From Clostridiales bacterium (GTDB lineage Bacteria; Bacillota; Clostridia; Peptostreptococcales; Natronincolaceae): a DNA stretch of 6,514 bases. Made by a program: the position numbers and the translations under genes. The notes beneath the pieces were generated by a model. The model was not told where the DNA came from, searched no databases, and saw only the letters and a program-made list of their open reading frames with translations. The stretch spans positions 1 to 6,514 of the forward strand of contig JAAZJW010000141.1 in NCBI GenBank assembly GCA_012800145.1. The letters run 5' to 3'. Of this stretch, positions 1-6,027 are shown piece after piece; position 1 is the stretch's first letter, and each line of letters starts with the position of its first letter.

Positions 1-686
1 ACATCAAATTGTCCGAAAATTAAAGTAGCGACTGCCACTGTAGCAATATATATTGCAGGTACTTCTATGGAAATAACACCTCTGTACACTAGGTATATTC
101 CACCTAATATCAATAATATCGCTGATGTTTCTCCTAAAGAGCCTCCTATATTCCCCATCAACATATCGAATAACTTAGGCGCCTTATCCGGAACTTCGGT
201 AAGCCCCTTTACAAAACTCAAGGGTGTCGCTGTAGATATGGCATCCGCACCGGGCTCAACCCAGCTCGTCATATGCCCGGTATACGAAACCATCAGCATA
301 ATCCTAGCCGCTAATGCAGGGTTCATAAAGTTGTGGCCTATCCCTCCGAAAAATTGTTTTACAATTACTATAGCGATGACGGCTCCCAGAACCGGGATCC
401 ACCATGGAGCGGAAGACGGTATATTAAAAGCTAATAATAACCCTGTCACTACCGCGCTCAAATCATTAATAGTTATGGGCTGTTTTCTTATCTTCTGGAA
501 CACAGCTTCCGCAACAACAGCTGTGACAACCGACAAGAGTATAATTTTTGCTCCGTTTATCCTAAAATAATATAATGCCCCTAATGTTGCAGGTAACAGT
601 GCAATTATTACATCCAACATTACTTTTTGTATCGTGTTTCCATCCCTGATATGGGGTGAAGAAGATACAAATAATCTTTCTTCCAT
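1..686 (-). CDS. rnfD: RnfD, membrane flavoprotein subunit of the Rnf complex (3' end cut off by window edge)
   Basis: RnfD is an integral membrane subunit of the Rnf ferredoxin:NAD+ oxidoreductase, which couples electron transfer to Na+ or H+ export. The frame runs open from ATG at 686 to the left edge, giving 228 residues; the family usually has a little over 300, so the C-terminus is missing. Hydrophobic segments are visible at about residues 22-41, 47-63, 76-88, 97-110, 187-201 and 210-224. The conserved stretch GGIGHNFMNPALAAR lies at 114-128. The motif DAISTATPL (148-156) matches the flavinylation site where FMN is joined to a threonine, so Thr154 is the likely attachment residue. The start follows a strong GGGAGGG ribosome-binding site (694-700) seven bases upstream. 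It lies 19 bases after rnfC, so the two are clearly co-transcribed. Identity is confident; the Na+ or H+ choice cannot be read here. Confidence 0.95.
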   Translation of the reverse strand, partial: MEERLFVSSSPHIRDGNTIQKVMLDVIIALLPATLGALYYFRINGAKIILLSVVTAVVAEAVFQKIRKQPITINDLSAVVTGLLLAFNIPSSAPWWIPVLGAVIAIVIVKQFFGGIGHNFMNPALAARIMLMVSYTGHMTSWVEPGADAISTATPLSFVKGLTEVPDKAPKLFDMLMGNIGGSLGETSAILLILGGIYLVYRGVISIEVPAIYIATVAVATLIFGQFD

Positions 687-705
687 CAATTTTCCCTCCC
701 ATCAA

Positions 706-2034
706 TTAATTACTTTGCTTTTTCTTTTTCTCAGCAATCGCAGCCTTTGCTACTCTAATAGACTGTAATAAAGGTCGTTTTGATGGACAAATAAATGAGC
801 ATGAACCACATTCGATACAATCTGCCGCCCTATATTTTTCTGCATGTTCCATCATATTGTTTAAGGAATATGCGCTGATTAGTAACGGTTGAAGATTAAC
901 AGGACAGATTTCAACGCATTTACCGCAGCGTATACATTGTTCCGGTTCCGGAATTCTTGCTTCCTCTTCATCAAATATCAATAAACCGGAAGAACCTTTT
1001 GTTATTACAACTTCATCTGTGTATTGAGCTACTCCCATCATAGGTCCACCCATAATGATTTTCCCAGGAGTTTTGGAATAACCCCCACATTGCTCAATTA
1101 CTTCCTTAATAGGCACCCCTACCTTTACTAACAGGTTTTTAGGATTGGCTATGGCATTGCCTGCGACAGTGGTTATTCTTTCGATGGAAGGCATTCCCGT
1201 TTTTAACACCTTGGCAACTTCTGCTGCCGTTGCAACATTGTGTACAACCACTCCTGCATCCGATGAGCTTCCTCCCGCAGGTACTTCCTTGCCTGTGCAG
1301 GCATAAACCAACTGGTCGCTTGCACCCTGTGGGTATTTTGTATGAAGCGCAACGATTTTAATGTTAGGATATTGTTTTGCAGCTTTTTTCATAGATTCAA
1401 TGGCATCAGGCTTGTTGTCTTCTATGCCTATATAGCCGTTTTTCGAATTTTTTGCCTTCATCATTGCCCTCAGACCGTAGATAATGTCCTCCGGATTTTC
1501 TAACATCAGACGATGGTCTGCTGTTAGATAGGGTTCACATTCTGCTCCGTTTAATATGAAATTATCAACTTTTTTGTCTTTTAATTCTGTTATTTTGACA
1601 TGGGTTGGAAATGTAGCACCCCCCATACCGACTATTCCTGCGTCCCTTACAGCAGCTACGATTTCCTCAGGCTTTAATGATCCAATGTCTCCTACCGGTT
1701 TTATAGAAGGATGTACCTCATTTAAACCGTCAGATTCAATAACGATGGCCTGAACTTCACCGCCGGAAGCATCCGGTATTTTGGTGATTTCCTTAACAGT
1801 GCCGGATACACTTGAATGTATCAGCGCTGAAATAAAAGCATCCGATTCCCCTATCCGCTCTCCCACGGTGACACGATCCCCAACCTTTACCAAAGGCTGG
1901 CAAGGTGCACCTGCATGCTGTTTTAATGGAATAGACACAACATTTGGTTCAACAGCCTTTTCTACCTTAAGATGAGCTGTTGCTTCCTTATAGCCGGGGG
2001 GATGAATACCGCCCCTAAAGGTTAAAGACTTCAT
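706..2034 (-). CDS. rnfC: RnfC, NADH-binding iron-sulfur subunit of the Rnf complex
   Basis: RnfC is the membrane-associated subunit that passes electrons to NAD+ at the cytoplasmic face of the Rnf complex. The 442-residue protein has the usual length and order. It starts with the family's TFRGGIHPP opening and a biotinyl/barrel-sandwich-like region to about residue 100. The NADH/FMN-binding part related to complex I 51-kDa subunit follows, with GMGGATFPTHVK at 136-147 and NGAECEP at 162-168. An SLBB-like segment sits near 290-318, and the C-terminus carries two 4Fe-4S motifs: Cys367, 370, 373, 377 and Cys406, 409, 412, 416, each ending in CP. The frame is also open from a GTG at 2046, but that codon overlaps the ribosome-binding site, so I use ATG 2034. 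It is the first gene of an rnfCD... operon, preceded by a long gap, as is usual in Clostridia. All expected cluster cysteines are present. Confidence 0.96.
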   Translation of the reverse strand: MKSLTFRGGIHPPGYKEATAHLKVEKAVEPNVVSIPLKQHAGAPCQPLVKVGDRVTVGERIGESDAFISALIHSSVSGTVKEITKIPDASGGEVQAIVIESDGLNEVHPSIKPVGDIGSLKPEEIVAAVRDAGIVGMGGATFPTHVKITELKDKKVDNFILNGAECEPYLTADHRLMLENPEDIIYGLRAMMKAKNSKNGYIGIEDNKPDAIESMKKAAKQYPNIKIVALHTKYPQGASDQLVYACTGKEVPAGGSSSDAGVVVHNVATAAEVAKVLKTGMPSIERITTVAGNAIANPKNLLVKVGVPIKEVIEQCGGYSKTPGKIIMGGPMMGVAQYTDEVVITKGSSGLLIFDEEEARIPEPEQCIRCGKCVEICPVNLQPLLISAYSLNNMMEHAEKYRAADCIECGSCSFICPSKRPLLQSIRVAKAAIAEKKKKQSN

Positions 2035-2042
2035 TGCATATT

Positions 2043-2051
2043 TCACCCCTT
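2043..2051 (-). promoter_or_regulatory. ribosome-binding site that fixes the rnfC start
   Basis: The minus strand reads AAGGGGTGA here, close to the AAGGAGGTGA ideal. It ends 8 bases before ATG 2034. The upstream in-frame GTG at 2046 lies inside this site, so initiation there is unlikely. Confidence 0.7.
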
Positions 2052-2160
2052 AATTATTATTTGATTATAGTTTTAAAAATTTATACCCTGCCTTTAAATC
2101 GGCGTATTTATATATGTTAACTGTTAATTAAAATATATAAATATATAAACAAAATAAAAT

Positions 2161-2190
2161 ATTGTATACTAAATCTACTGAATATTACAA
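2161..2190 (-). promoter_or_regulatory. candidate SigA-type promoter for the rnf operon
   Basis: On the minus strand TTGTAA (2190-2185, 4 of 6 matches to TTGACA) is followed after 18 bases by TACAAT (2166-2161, 5 of 6 to TATAAT). This would give a leader of roughly 120 bases before rnfC. A second, weaker candidate is TTGTTA (2333-2328) with TAATAT (2310-2305) at 17-base spacing. In DNA this AT-rich such matches arise by chance, so the assignment is tentative. Confidence 0.3.
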
Positions 2191-2365
2191 AAACATGTAT
2201 AGAACAGCACAAACAGTATCAATATTCCTTGTTTAAATACATTTAAAATTATTTAAAATCTATAATCATTAATTTATTGTTATTAAATAATTGCCTACAC
2301 TACTATATTAGTATAAAATCCGACATTTAACAAGCATTATGGCCTATCTTTTGCATATTTTTTAT

Positions 2366-2437
2366 TTATACTTCCTTATTTATTGTTATACCACCCGGGC
2401 CAGCATTTCCTAAATTCTCAGTAGCATCCTTTGCCAC
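2366..2437 (-). other. in-frame coding-like tail after the SPOR gene stop codon
   Basis: Directly after the TAA of the SPOR gene the same frame stays open for 23 codons and then meets another TAA. It starts VAKDATENLGNAG and goes on PGGITINKEV. It is richer in GC and Gly codons than the surrounding spacer, which looks like coding sequence. It could be the former C-terminus cut off by a nonsense mutation, or an accident of composition. The codon directly after the stop is GTG, so restart is also formally possible, though I see no ribosome-binding site for it. Confidence 0.35.
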
Positions 2438-3328
2438 TTATTTCTTAATTACCTCCACAGTCCTAAATAAATTATCAGAAAAACAACTTTGGAGTTTGTA
2501 GAGTTCCTGATTTTTTTCAATTATTTTTAAGGATTCCGCAGTATTCCTTTCTTGATATTCGATCATCTTTTTTACATCATCTGCACTGGCAAAATCCTTG
2601 GGTAGGTTTGTTTTATCAACCTTTTCGAGCATTTCACTTAGGAGTTTTTGATGTCTTCCCAATATTTCCCTATATTCATCTAATTTTGCTTCCCCATTAT
2701 CAAGGCTATATAGGCTATCGGAATATTGTTCCAACAATTCCAATAGGGAATTCATATCTTCTATAATTTCCTTTGTGCCCTTATTTTCATTGTTTAGATA
2801 GTGCACCTGTTTTTGAGGTATATGCATTTGCCCTATATATGCATCCTTGTAAATTTCCCTTACCCTGTCCACTTTATTCTCTATATTTTCCCTTTTGGTG
2901 GAGGCAAATGTATAAACCTTATATGCGCCATTTGATTTATATGTAAAATGGGGTAAATTATGATTGTTCAGGTTTTCAACCAATGACCCTATATTTTTGT
3001 TATCGGATATACTAGCTACTTGTATCATATATATCGACATAGGATTTAAATTGATTACTTCTTCACCTAGCCCTTTCCCCTCAGCCCCTTGATCAACATC
3101 CCCCTGCTTTTCCTGTGTACTCTCCTCCGTTTCGCCGTTCTCCCGGAAAATAGTTTCCTCAGGCGATTTCAACATTTCATCAGTGTTAATTGTAGGTATA
3201 ACCCACCACTCGGTAATTTTTGATCCTATTATTATGGCCATTATGGGTAATATGAATAAAAATAATAAAACTATTGTTATATTGATTTTCTTCTGTCTTC
3301 CTCTTATGCCTATTCTGGATCTTCTCAA
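2438..3328 (-). CDS. membrane-anchored SPOR-domain protein with a C-terminal helical region
   Basis: SPOR domains bind peptidoglycan stripped of stem peptides, so this protein probably sits in the cytoplasmic membrane and reaches into the wall. The 296-residue product has a basic cytoplasmic start (RRSRIGIRGRQKK), one membrane segment at about 16-36, an acidic Glu/Gly-rich linker to about 92, and a SPOR domain at about 99-170 (YMIQVASIS near its start, AYKVYTFAS in its second half). From about 184 to the end is a charged, leucine-rich region likely to be helical; I do not recognise it. The chosen start is TTG 3328, six bases after a run of seven G; longer in-frame starts at 3379 and 3346 lack such a site. 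The gene stands alone between a terminator-like hairpin and the rnf gap. In-frame codons continue after its TAA (see findings). SPOR assignment rests on pattern, not on a profile search. Confidence 0.8.
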   Translation of the reverse strand: MRRSRIGIRGRQKKINITIVLLFLFILPIMAIIIGSKITEWWVIPTINTDEMLKSPEETIFRENGETEESTQEKQGDVDQGAEGKGLGEEVINLNPMSIYMIQVASISDNKNIGSLVENLNNHNLPHFTYKSNGAYKVYTFASTKRENIENKVDRVREIYKDAYIGQMHIPQKQVHYLNNENKGTKEIIEDMNSLLELLEQYSDSLYSLDNGEAKLDEYREILGRHQKLLSEMLEKVDKTNLPKDFASADDVKKMIEYQERNTAESLKIIEKNQELYKLQSCFSDNLFRTVEVIKK

Positions 3329-3334
3329 AATAAT

Positions 3335-3341
3335 CCCCCCC
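3335..3341 (-). promoter_or_regulatory. G7 ribosome-binding site that selects a TTG start
   Basis: Seven consecutive G on the minus strand lie six bases upstream of TTG 3328. No comparable site precedes the alternative starts of the SPOR gene, so this decides the start. A pure G tract of this length can also slip during replication. Confidence 0.65.
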
Positions 3342-3422
3342 AACATAAAAAAATAATATTTTTTGTTACAGGTAAACAATATCGATTAATATGTACCTGA
3401 CCATAAAAACAGACAGGTTTTA

Positions 3423-3451
3423 TTGAATACTTGTCTTAATATATATATAAT
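3423..3451 (+). promoter_or_regulatory. strong candidate SigA-type promoter on the plus strand
   Basis: TTGAAT (3423-3428, 4 of 6 matches to the -35 consensus) and a perfect TATAAT (3446-3451) are separated by exactly 17 bases. The start of transcription would be near 3458. It points against all genes in the window and toward the micro-ORF and hairpin at 3485-3540. The AT-repeat context raises the chance of a false match. Confidence 0.45.
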
Positions 3452-3484
3452 AAAATTGCAAAATTATTCCTTGGGGGAGAAAAT

Positions 3485-3517
3485 ATGCAAACAAATATAA
3501 AAAAGAGATATCCTTGA
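3485..3517 (+). CDS. possible 10-codon micro-ORF
   Basis: This reads MQTNIKKRYP followed by TGA. It is supported only by its setting: GGGGGAG (3473-3479) ends five bases before the ATG, a good promoter lies just upstream, and a terminator-like hairpin starts within its own 3' half. The peptide is short and basic and resembles nothing I know. It may be a leader peptide, a small-RNA reading frame without function, or chance. No homology evidence can be obtained by eye at this length. Confidence 0.22.
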   Translation: MQTNIKKRYP

Positions 3518-3540
3518 TCAACCAAAAATATCTCTTTTTT
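3499..3540. terminator. symmetrical inverted repeat, likely bidirectional terminator
   Basis: Arms AAAAAAGAGATAT (3499-3511) and ATATCTCTTTTTT (3528-3540) are a perfect 13-bp inverted repeat around a 16-base loop that itself contains the palindrome TTGATCAA. Because the arms end in A6 and T6, either strand would give a hairpin followed by U residues. On the minus strand it begins two bases after the NlpC/P60 stop codon, the expected place. Only two G-C pairs are in the stem, so it may be a weak terminator. Confidence 0.7.
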
Positions 3541-3542
3541 GT

Positions 3543-4682
3543 TTATAGTCTAACTGCCTTCATAAACCTAGTAGCATAATACCGATCTGACAATTTATCT
3601 GTTACAATACGTCCTCTGGATGTGGATGCATGAATTATCTGTCCATTTCCTAAATATATTCCCACATGGCCTATGTTATCACCTATTCTGCCTTCTGTAT
3701 CAAAAAACACCAAATCACCTTTTTGTAAATTTTCTCTGCCCACGGATGTCCCAATTGTAGCTTGTGCACTGGCTGTTCTCGGTAGATTAATTCCCTTGGA
3801 CTTTAGATATTCCCCATAATATGTCTTTAATATATAAGAAGTGAAGCCCGAACAATCAAAACCGTTTGGTCCGTTTCCACCGTACACATACCCTTTGCCT
3901 AAATATTTTGATGTAACAGTTTCTATATCACCGAAAACCTCCCTACCGGCTCCTGATCTGCTGACACTAAAGGTATCGGTCAGCAAAACTTTAACATATT
4001 TGCTTTCTACCCAACCTTCCAGATCTTCCGATGTGATTATATTATACCAACCTTCGGCATAATCCCTTATGTAAACTGTTTCGTCCTTTTTTAATTTTGT
4101 AACACACGCCGTATCACTTTTTGGTTGCTGTTTCAACGTGGCAGAATCAATGTTTATATTTCCTTTTGGAAAATTATATGTAATTTTAATATAGTCTGAA
4201 TGCACCCAACCTTTGATATTGTTGCCTAAAATGACTTCATACCATTTTTCTGGTGTATCAGATGTATTGATAATAGTAACTGTATCACCGCGACGGATCT
4301 GTGTAATTCTGGGATTGTCAGTAGACGCTCCTGATCTCACATTCAGGACATCTGCTATAACATCACCCCTTTTGAGACTGTTTTCTCCGGGTAAATCGTT
4401 GTTAATTACGATTTCCCCTGAAAAAACCCACCCTTTCCCTCGGCCATTCGGAGTTTCTACACAATACCAGCCGTCTGATATGTCTTTTACAGTAACCTTA
4501 TTTCCCATATTTAACTTGTCCAACTGTTGGCTATTAAAATCCCTTTCCTGCCTTATGGTTGCCTCAGGTGCGATTACCGTAGCCTTATAATCTAATCCAA
4601 ATGCTAAAGAGGTAAACAATAACATAGTTGCCAGACTGATACATATAGTATATTTACCTATGTTTCTTAAAATGTTCATCAT
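3543..4682 (-). CDS. secreted NlpC/P60 endopeptidase with three SH3b repeats
   Basis: The protein is a likely peptidoglycan hydrolase of the NlpC/P60 cysteine peptidase family, which cuts between D-gamma-glutamyl and meso-diaminopimelate (or equivalent) residues of the stem peptide. The 379-residue product has a signal peptide (hydrophobic core about 12-28, probable cleavage near 29-30), then three bacterial SH3-like wall-binding repeats at about 34-93, 105-167 and 175-232. Each has the closing GWV motif (84-86, 158-160, 223-225). The catalytic domain covers about 250-379, with Cys277 in GFDCSGF, His339 in NIGHVGIY and His351 in IIHAS as the expected triad. The gene starts with tandem ATG codons (4682, 4679) right after a G6 run; the second has better spacing. 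It appears monocistronic, between a SigH-like promoter and a terminator. The motif set is complete, so the enzyme should be active. The exact cell-cycle or sporulation role cannot be read from sequence. Confidence 0.93.
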   Translation of the reverse strand: MMNILRNIGKYTICISLATMLLFTSLAFGLDYKATVIAPEATIRQERDFNSQQLDKLNMGNKVTVKDISDGWYCVETPNGRGKGWVFSGEIVINNDLPGENSLKRGDVIADVLNVRSGASTDNPRITQIRRGDTVTIINTSDTPEKWYEVILGNNIKGWVHSDYIKITYNFPKGNINIDSATLKQQPKSDTACVTKLKKDETVYIRDYAEGWYNIITSEDLEGWVESKYVKVLLTDTFSVSRSGAGREVFGDIETVTSKYLGKGYVYGGNGPNGFDCSGFTSYILKTYYGEYLKSKGINLPRTASAQATIGTSVGRENLQKGDLVFFDTEGRIGDNIGHVGIYLGNGQIIHASTSRGRIVTDKLSDRYYATRFMKAVRL

Positions 4683-4690
4683 CCCCCCTA
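4683..4690 (-). promoter_or_regulatory. G6 ribosome-binding site of the NlpC/P60 gene
   Basis: The minus strand reads TAGGGGGG and abuts the first of two tandem ATG codons. Spacing to the first ATG is too tight, while the second (4679) is about 3-5 bases away. Initiation at the second ATG, giving 378 residues, is therefore at least as likely. Confidence 0.55.
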
Positions 4691-4726
4691 TTTAAAATAA
4701 TGATTTTTTCTTAATATCTATAGACT

Positions 4727-4753
4727 ATTCGACCTGCATTTAAATTGTCCTGC
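4727..4753 (-). promoter_or_regulatory. candidate SigH-type promoter of the NlpC/P60 gene
   Basis: GCAGGACAA (4753-4745) and GTCGAAT (4733-4727) with an 11-base spacer fit the SigH consensus RNAGGAWWW / RNNGAAT with one mismatch (C for W). Transcription would start near 4720, giving a leader of about 40 bases with the ribosome-binding site at its end. An overlapping SigA reading is TTTAAA (4744-4739) with TATAGA (4722-4717) at 16 bases, 4 of 6 matches in each half, which is weaker. Confidence 0.45.
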
Positions 4754-4838
4754 TTTTTTTGCCATATTTTTTGCAGAATTTTTGTTTTTATGGAGAAAAA
4801 TTCCCTGGCAAAGAAGCGTTCAAAACTATCGATATAAT

Positions 4839-4877
4839 AAAAAAACCAACCGGGGCTGAAATTTCAACCCTGATTGG
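4839..4877 (-). terminator. rho-independent terminator after the capA-like gene
   Basis: On the minus strand the arm at 4877-4862 pairs with the arm at 4861-4846 at 15 of 16 positions, including two G-U pairs and one A-C mismatch, with three consecutive G-C pairs in the core. The innermost pairs would open to form the loop. Seven U follow (4845-4839). It lies about 67 bases after the capA-like stop and before the NlpC/P60 promoter, so it separates the two units. The opposite strand lacks a T tract, so it acts in one direction. Confidence 0.88.
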
Positions 4878-4944
4878 CTCTGAACTTAATAACCAACAAA
4901 ACCATAAAAAATGTATTTAGACTGCTCCTATATTCTGCTGTTTT

Positions 4945-6000
4945 TTATTGTTTTATTAGTTTATATACCCTTTCCATGTCTTTTTTATCTTTATTTACTA
5001 TCGGTCTGAATGTATTTTCTGTTTTACTTCCTCCCCAAAACGCCGGTATATTTTTAAATTCCTCTGTTATAGTCCCATCCGGCGCCTTGGTTAACCTTAA
5101 CTGTACCATTAGACTATCTGCATATTTCGGTATCCTTCTTTCTACGAACAAAAAATCCCCCAAACTATGATATATCCTTTTGCCCTTATATATTTCTATC
5201 TCTTGCACCGCATGAGGATGGCCCCCTATTATTAGGTCTATCCCCATATCTATTAAATAACGTCCATATGATTTTTGCCTGGGTGTAACATCATGAGTAC
5301 CTTGCCCGCCCCAATGTACTAATGCTACTATGTAATCTGTTCCTAATTCCTTAAAATATTCTACGTCCCTTTTTATCATACTGTCGGTCGCATAGATCCC
5401 GTTAAACCCGTTATAGGCCAACAAGCCTATTTTGAACCCGTCTTTTTCATATATTTCTTTCCTGTCAACTACTATATCCCCCAGTTCAACACTATTCGAT
5501 TTCATTTCATTTGTTCCGAACCACCTTATTCCATTGGCATTGAGATTTCTTATGCTATCATCAAAACCTGATTGCAAATAATCTCCCATGTGGTTGTTTA
5601 CCACCCCAAAATATGTTATCCCGCTTTTTTTTATTATATCTATATATTTTGGGTCCGCCTTATAGGTATAAATTTTCCCTTCTCTATAATTTTTGTTGTT
5701 TGTAAATACATTCTCTAGATTCGCTACTATTAAATCTTTGTCCTTGAATTCCTCTTTTACTCCACTAAAAAAGTACTCGGCACCTTTTTCATTATACACA
5801 TCTTGAAACCTATGTTTACTGCCAAAACTTGTCCCTAAACAGACGTCCCCTAGGAACAATGCCTCTATCGTTACATGCTCTGTTTCCCGTTCCTCAATTA
5901 TTGTGTGATCAGGGCCATCGGTTACTACCATATTTTGTCCGGCTCCAAGTCCCCCAATTAATATCATTGATAATATTATCGATACTGTTTTGAATTTCAT
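4945..6000 (-). CDS. CapA-family (PGA_cap) protein with calcineurin-like metallophosphatase fold
   Basis: CapA/PgsA-type proteins are extracytoplasmic and linked to poly-gamma-glutamate or capsule production; many family members have no defined substrate. The 351-residue product has an N-terminal signal or anchor segment (about 5-22) with no lipobox Cys. Metal-site motifs follow in order: GDVCLG (51-56), NLEN (94-97), NNHMGDY (135-141), VHWGG (228-232) and GGHPHAVQ (259-266), then YHSLGDFLF (277-285) where the family normally reads YSLGNF. The usual Glu after HWG is Gln233. The start is ATG 6000, with AAGGA close by and GAGGGGAG further upstream. It lies 61 bases after nadE with no terminator between them, so co-transcription is likely. 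No capB or capC neighbours are present in the window, so a polyglutamate role is not supported by context; a related envelope hydrolase or phosphoesterase is equally possible. Confidence 0.9.
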   Translation of the reverse strand: MKFKTVSIILSMILIGGLGAGQNMVVTDGPDHTIIEERETEHVTIEALFLGDVCLGTSFGSKHRFQDVYNEKGAEYFFSGVKEEFKDKDLIVANLENVFTNNKNYREGKIYTYKADPKYIDIIKKSGITYFGVVNNHMGDYLQSGFDDSIRNLNANGIRWFGTNEMKSNSVELGDIVVDRKEIYEKDGFKIGLLAYNGFNGIYATDSMIKRDVEYFKELGTDYIVALVHWGGQGTHDVTPRQKSYGRYLIDMGIDLIIGGHPHAVQEIEIYKGKRIYHSLGDFLFVERRIPKYADSLMVQLRLTKAPDGTITEEFKNIPAFWGGSKTENTFRPIVNKDKKDMERVYKLIKQ

Positions 6001-6006
6001 AATTCC

Positions 6007-6027
6007 TTATCTCCCCTCTATTCGCAT
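6007..6027 (-). CDS. possible 6-codon leader ORF before the capA-like gene
   Basis: The minus strand encodes MRIEGR followed by TAA. GGGGG (6039-6035) sits seven bases before its ATG, a better-spaced site than that of the capA-like gene itself. The stop lies six bases before the capA-like ATG, in the same frame, and the ORF covers that gene's GAGGGGAG element. This arrangement would allow translational coupling. At six codons it may be accidental. Confidence 0.25.
   Translation of the reverse strand: MRIEGR

Larger units (their letters stand above)
2047..2437. other. 391-base AT-rich gap between the SPOR gene and rnfC
   Basis: This stretch is very AT-rich and holds no convincing full gene or RNA gene. 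The part nearest the SPOR gene (2366-2437) reads as an in-frame, GC-richer continuation of that gene beyond its stop. The middle holds three TTTAAA blocks at exact 10-bp spacing (2232-2257). The part nearest rnfC must contain the rnf operon promoter. No rho-independent terminator is visible after the SPOR gene, so read-through into rnfC is possible. Confidence 0.7.

Noticed and set aside
67..570. 167-codon open frame on the plus strand
   Set aside because: It is the antisense of rnfD, whose minus-strand frame gives a clear family match over the whole stretch.
2034..2046. GTG at 2046 as the rnfC start
   Set aside because: The codon lies within the AAGGGGTGA ribosome-binding site; ATG 2034 has correct spacing and gives the usual RnfC N-terminus.
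2112..2340. Rex-type redox operator upstream of rnfC
   Set aside because: TTGTTAA and GTTAAC half-sites are present, but no pair forms the expected TTGTTAA-N4-TTAACAA palindrome.
3329..3379. Longer N-terminus for the SPOR protein (starts at 3379 or 3346)
   Set aside because: Neither start has a ribosome-binding site, and the added residues would put an aromatic stretch before the basic cytoplasmic segment.
3384..3395. SigG-type -10 (CATATTA) upstream of the SPOR gene
   Set aside because: No matching -35 element is found at the required distance, so the seven-base match alone is not evidence.
4213..4590. 125-codon open frame on the plus strand
   Set aside because: It lies antisense to the SH3b repeats of the NlpC/P60 gene, and its translation shows no domain pattern.
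4874..5170. 98-codon plus-strand frame starting in the intergenic region
   Set aside because: Most of it is antisense to the capA-like gene, it starts inside the terminator stem, and no ribosome-binding site precedes it.
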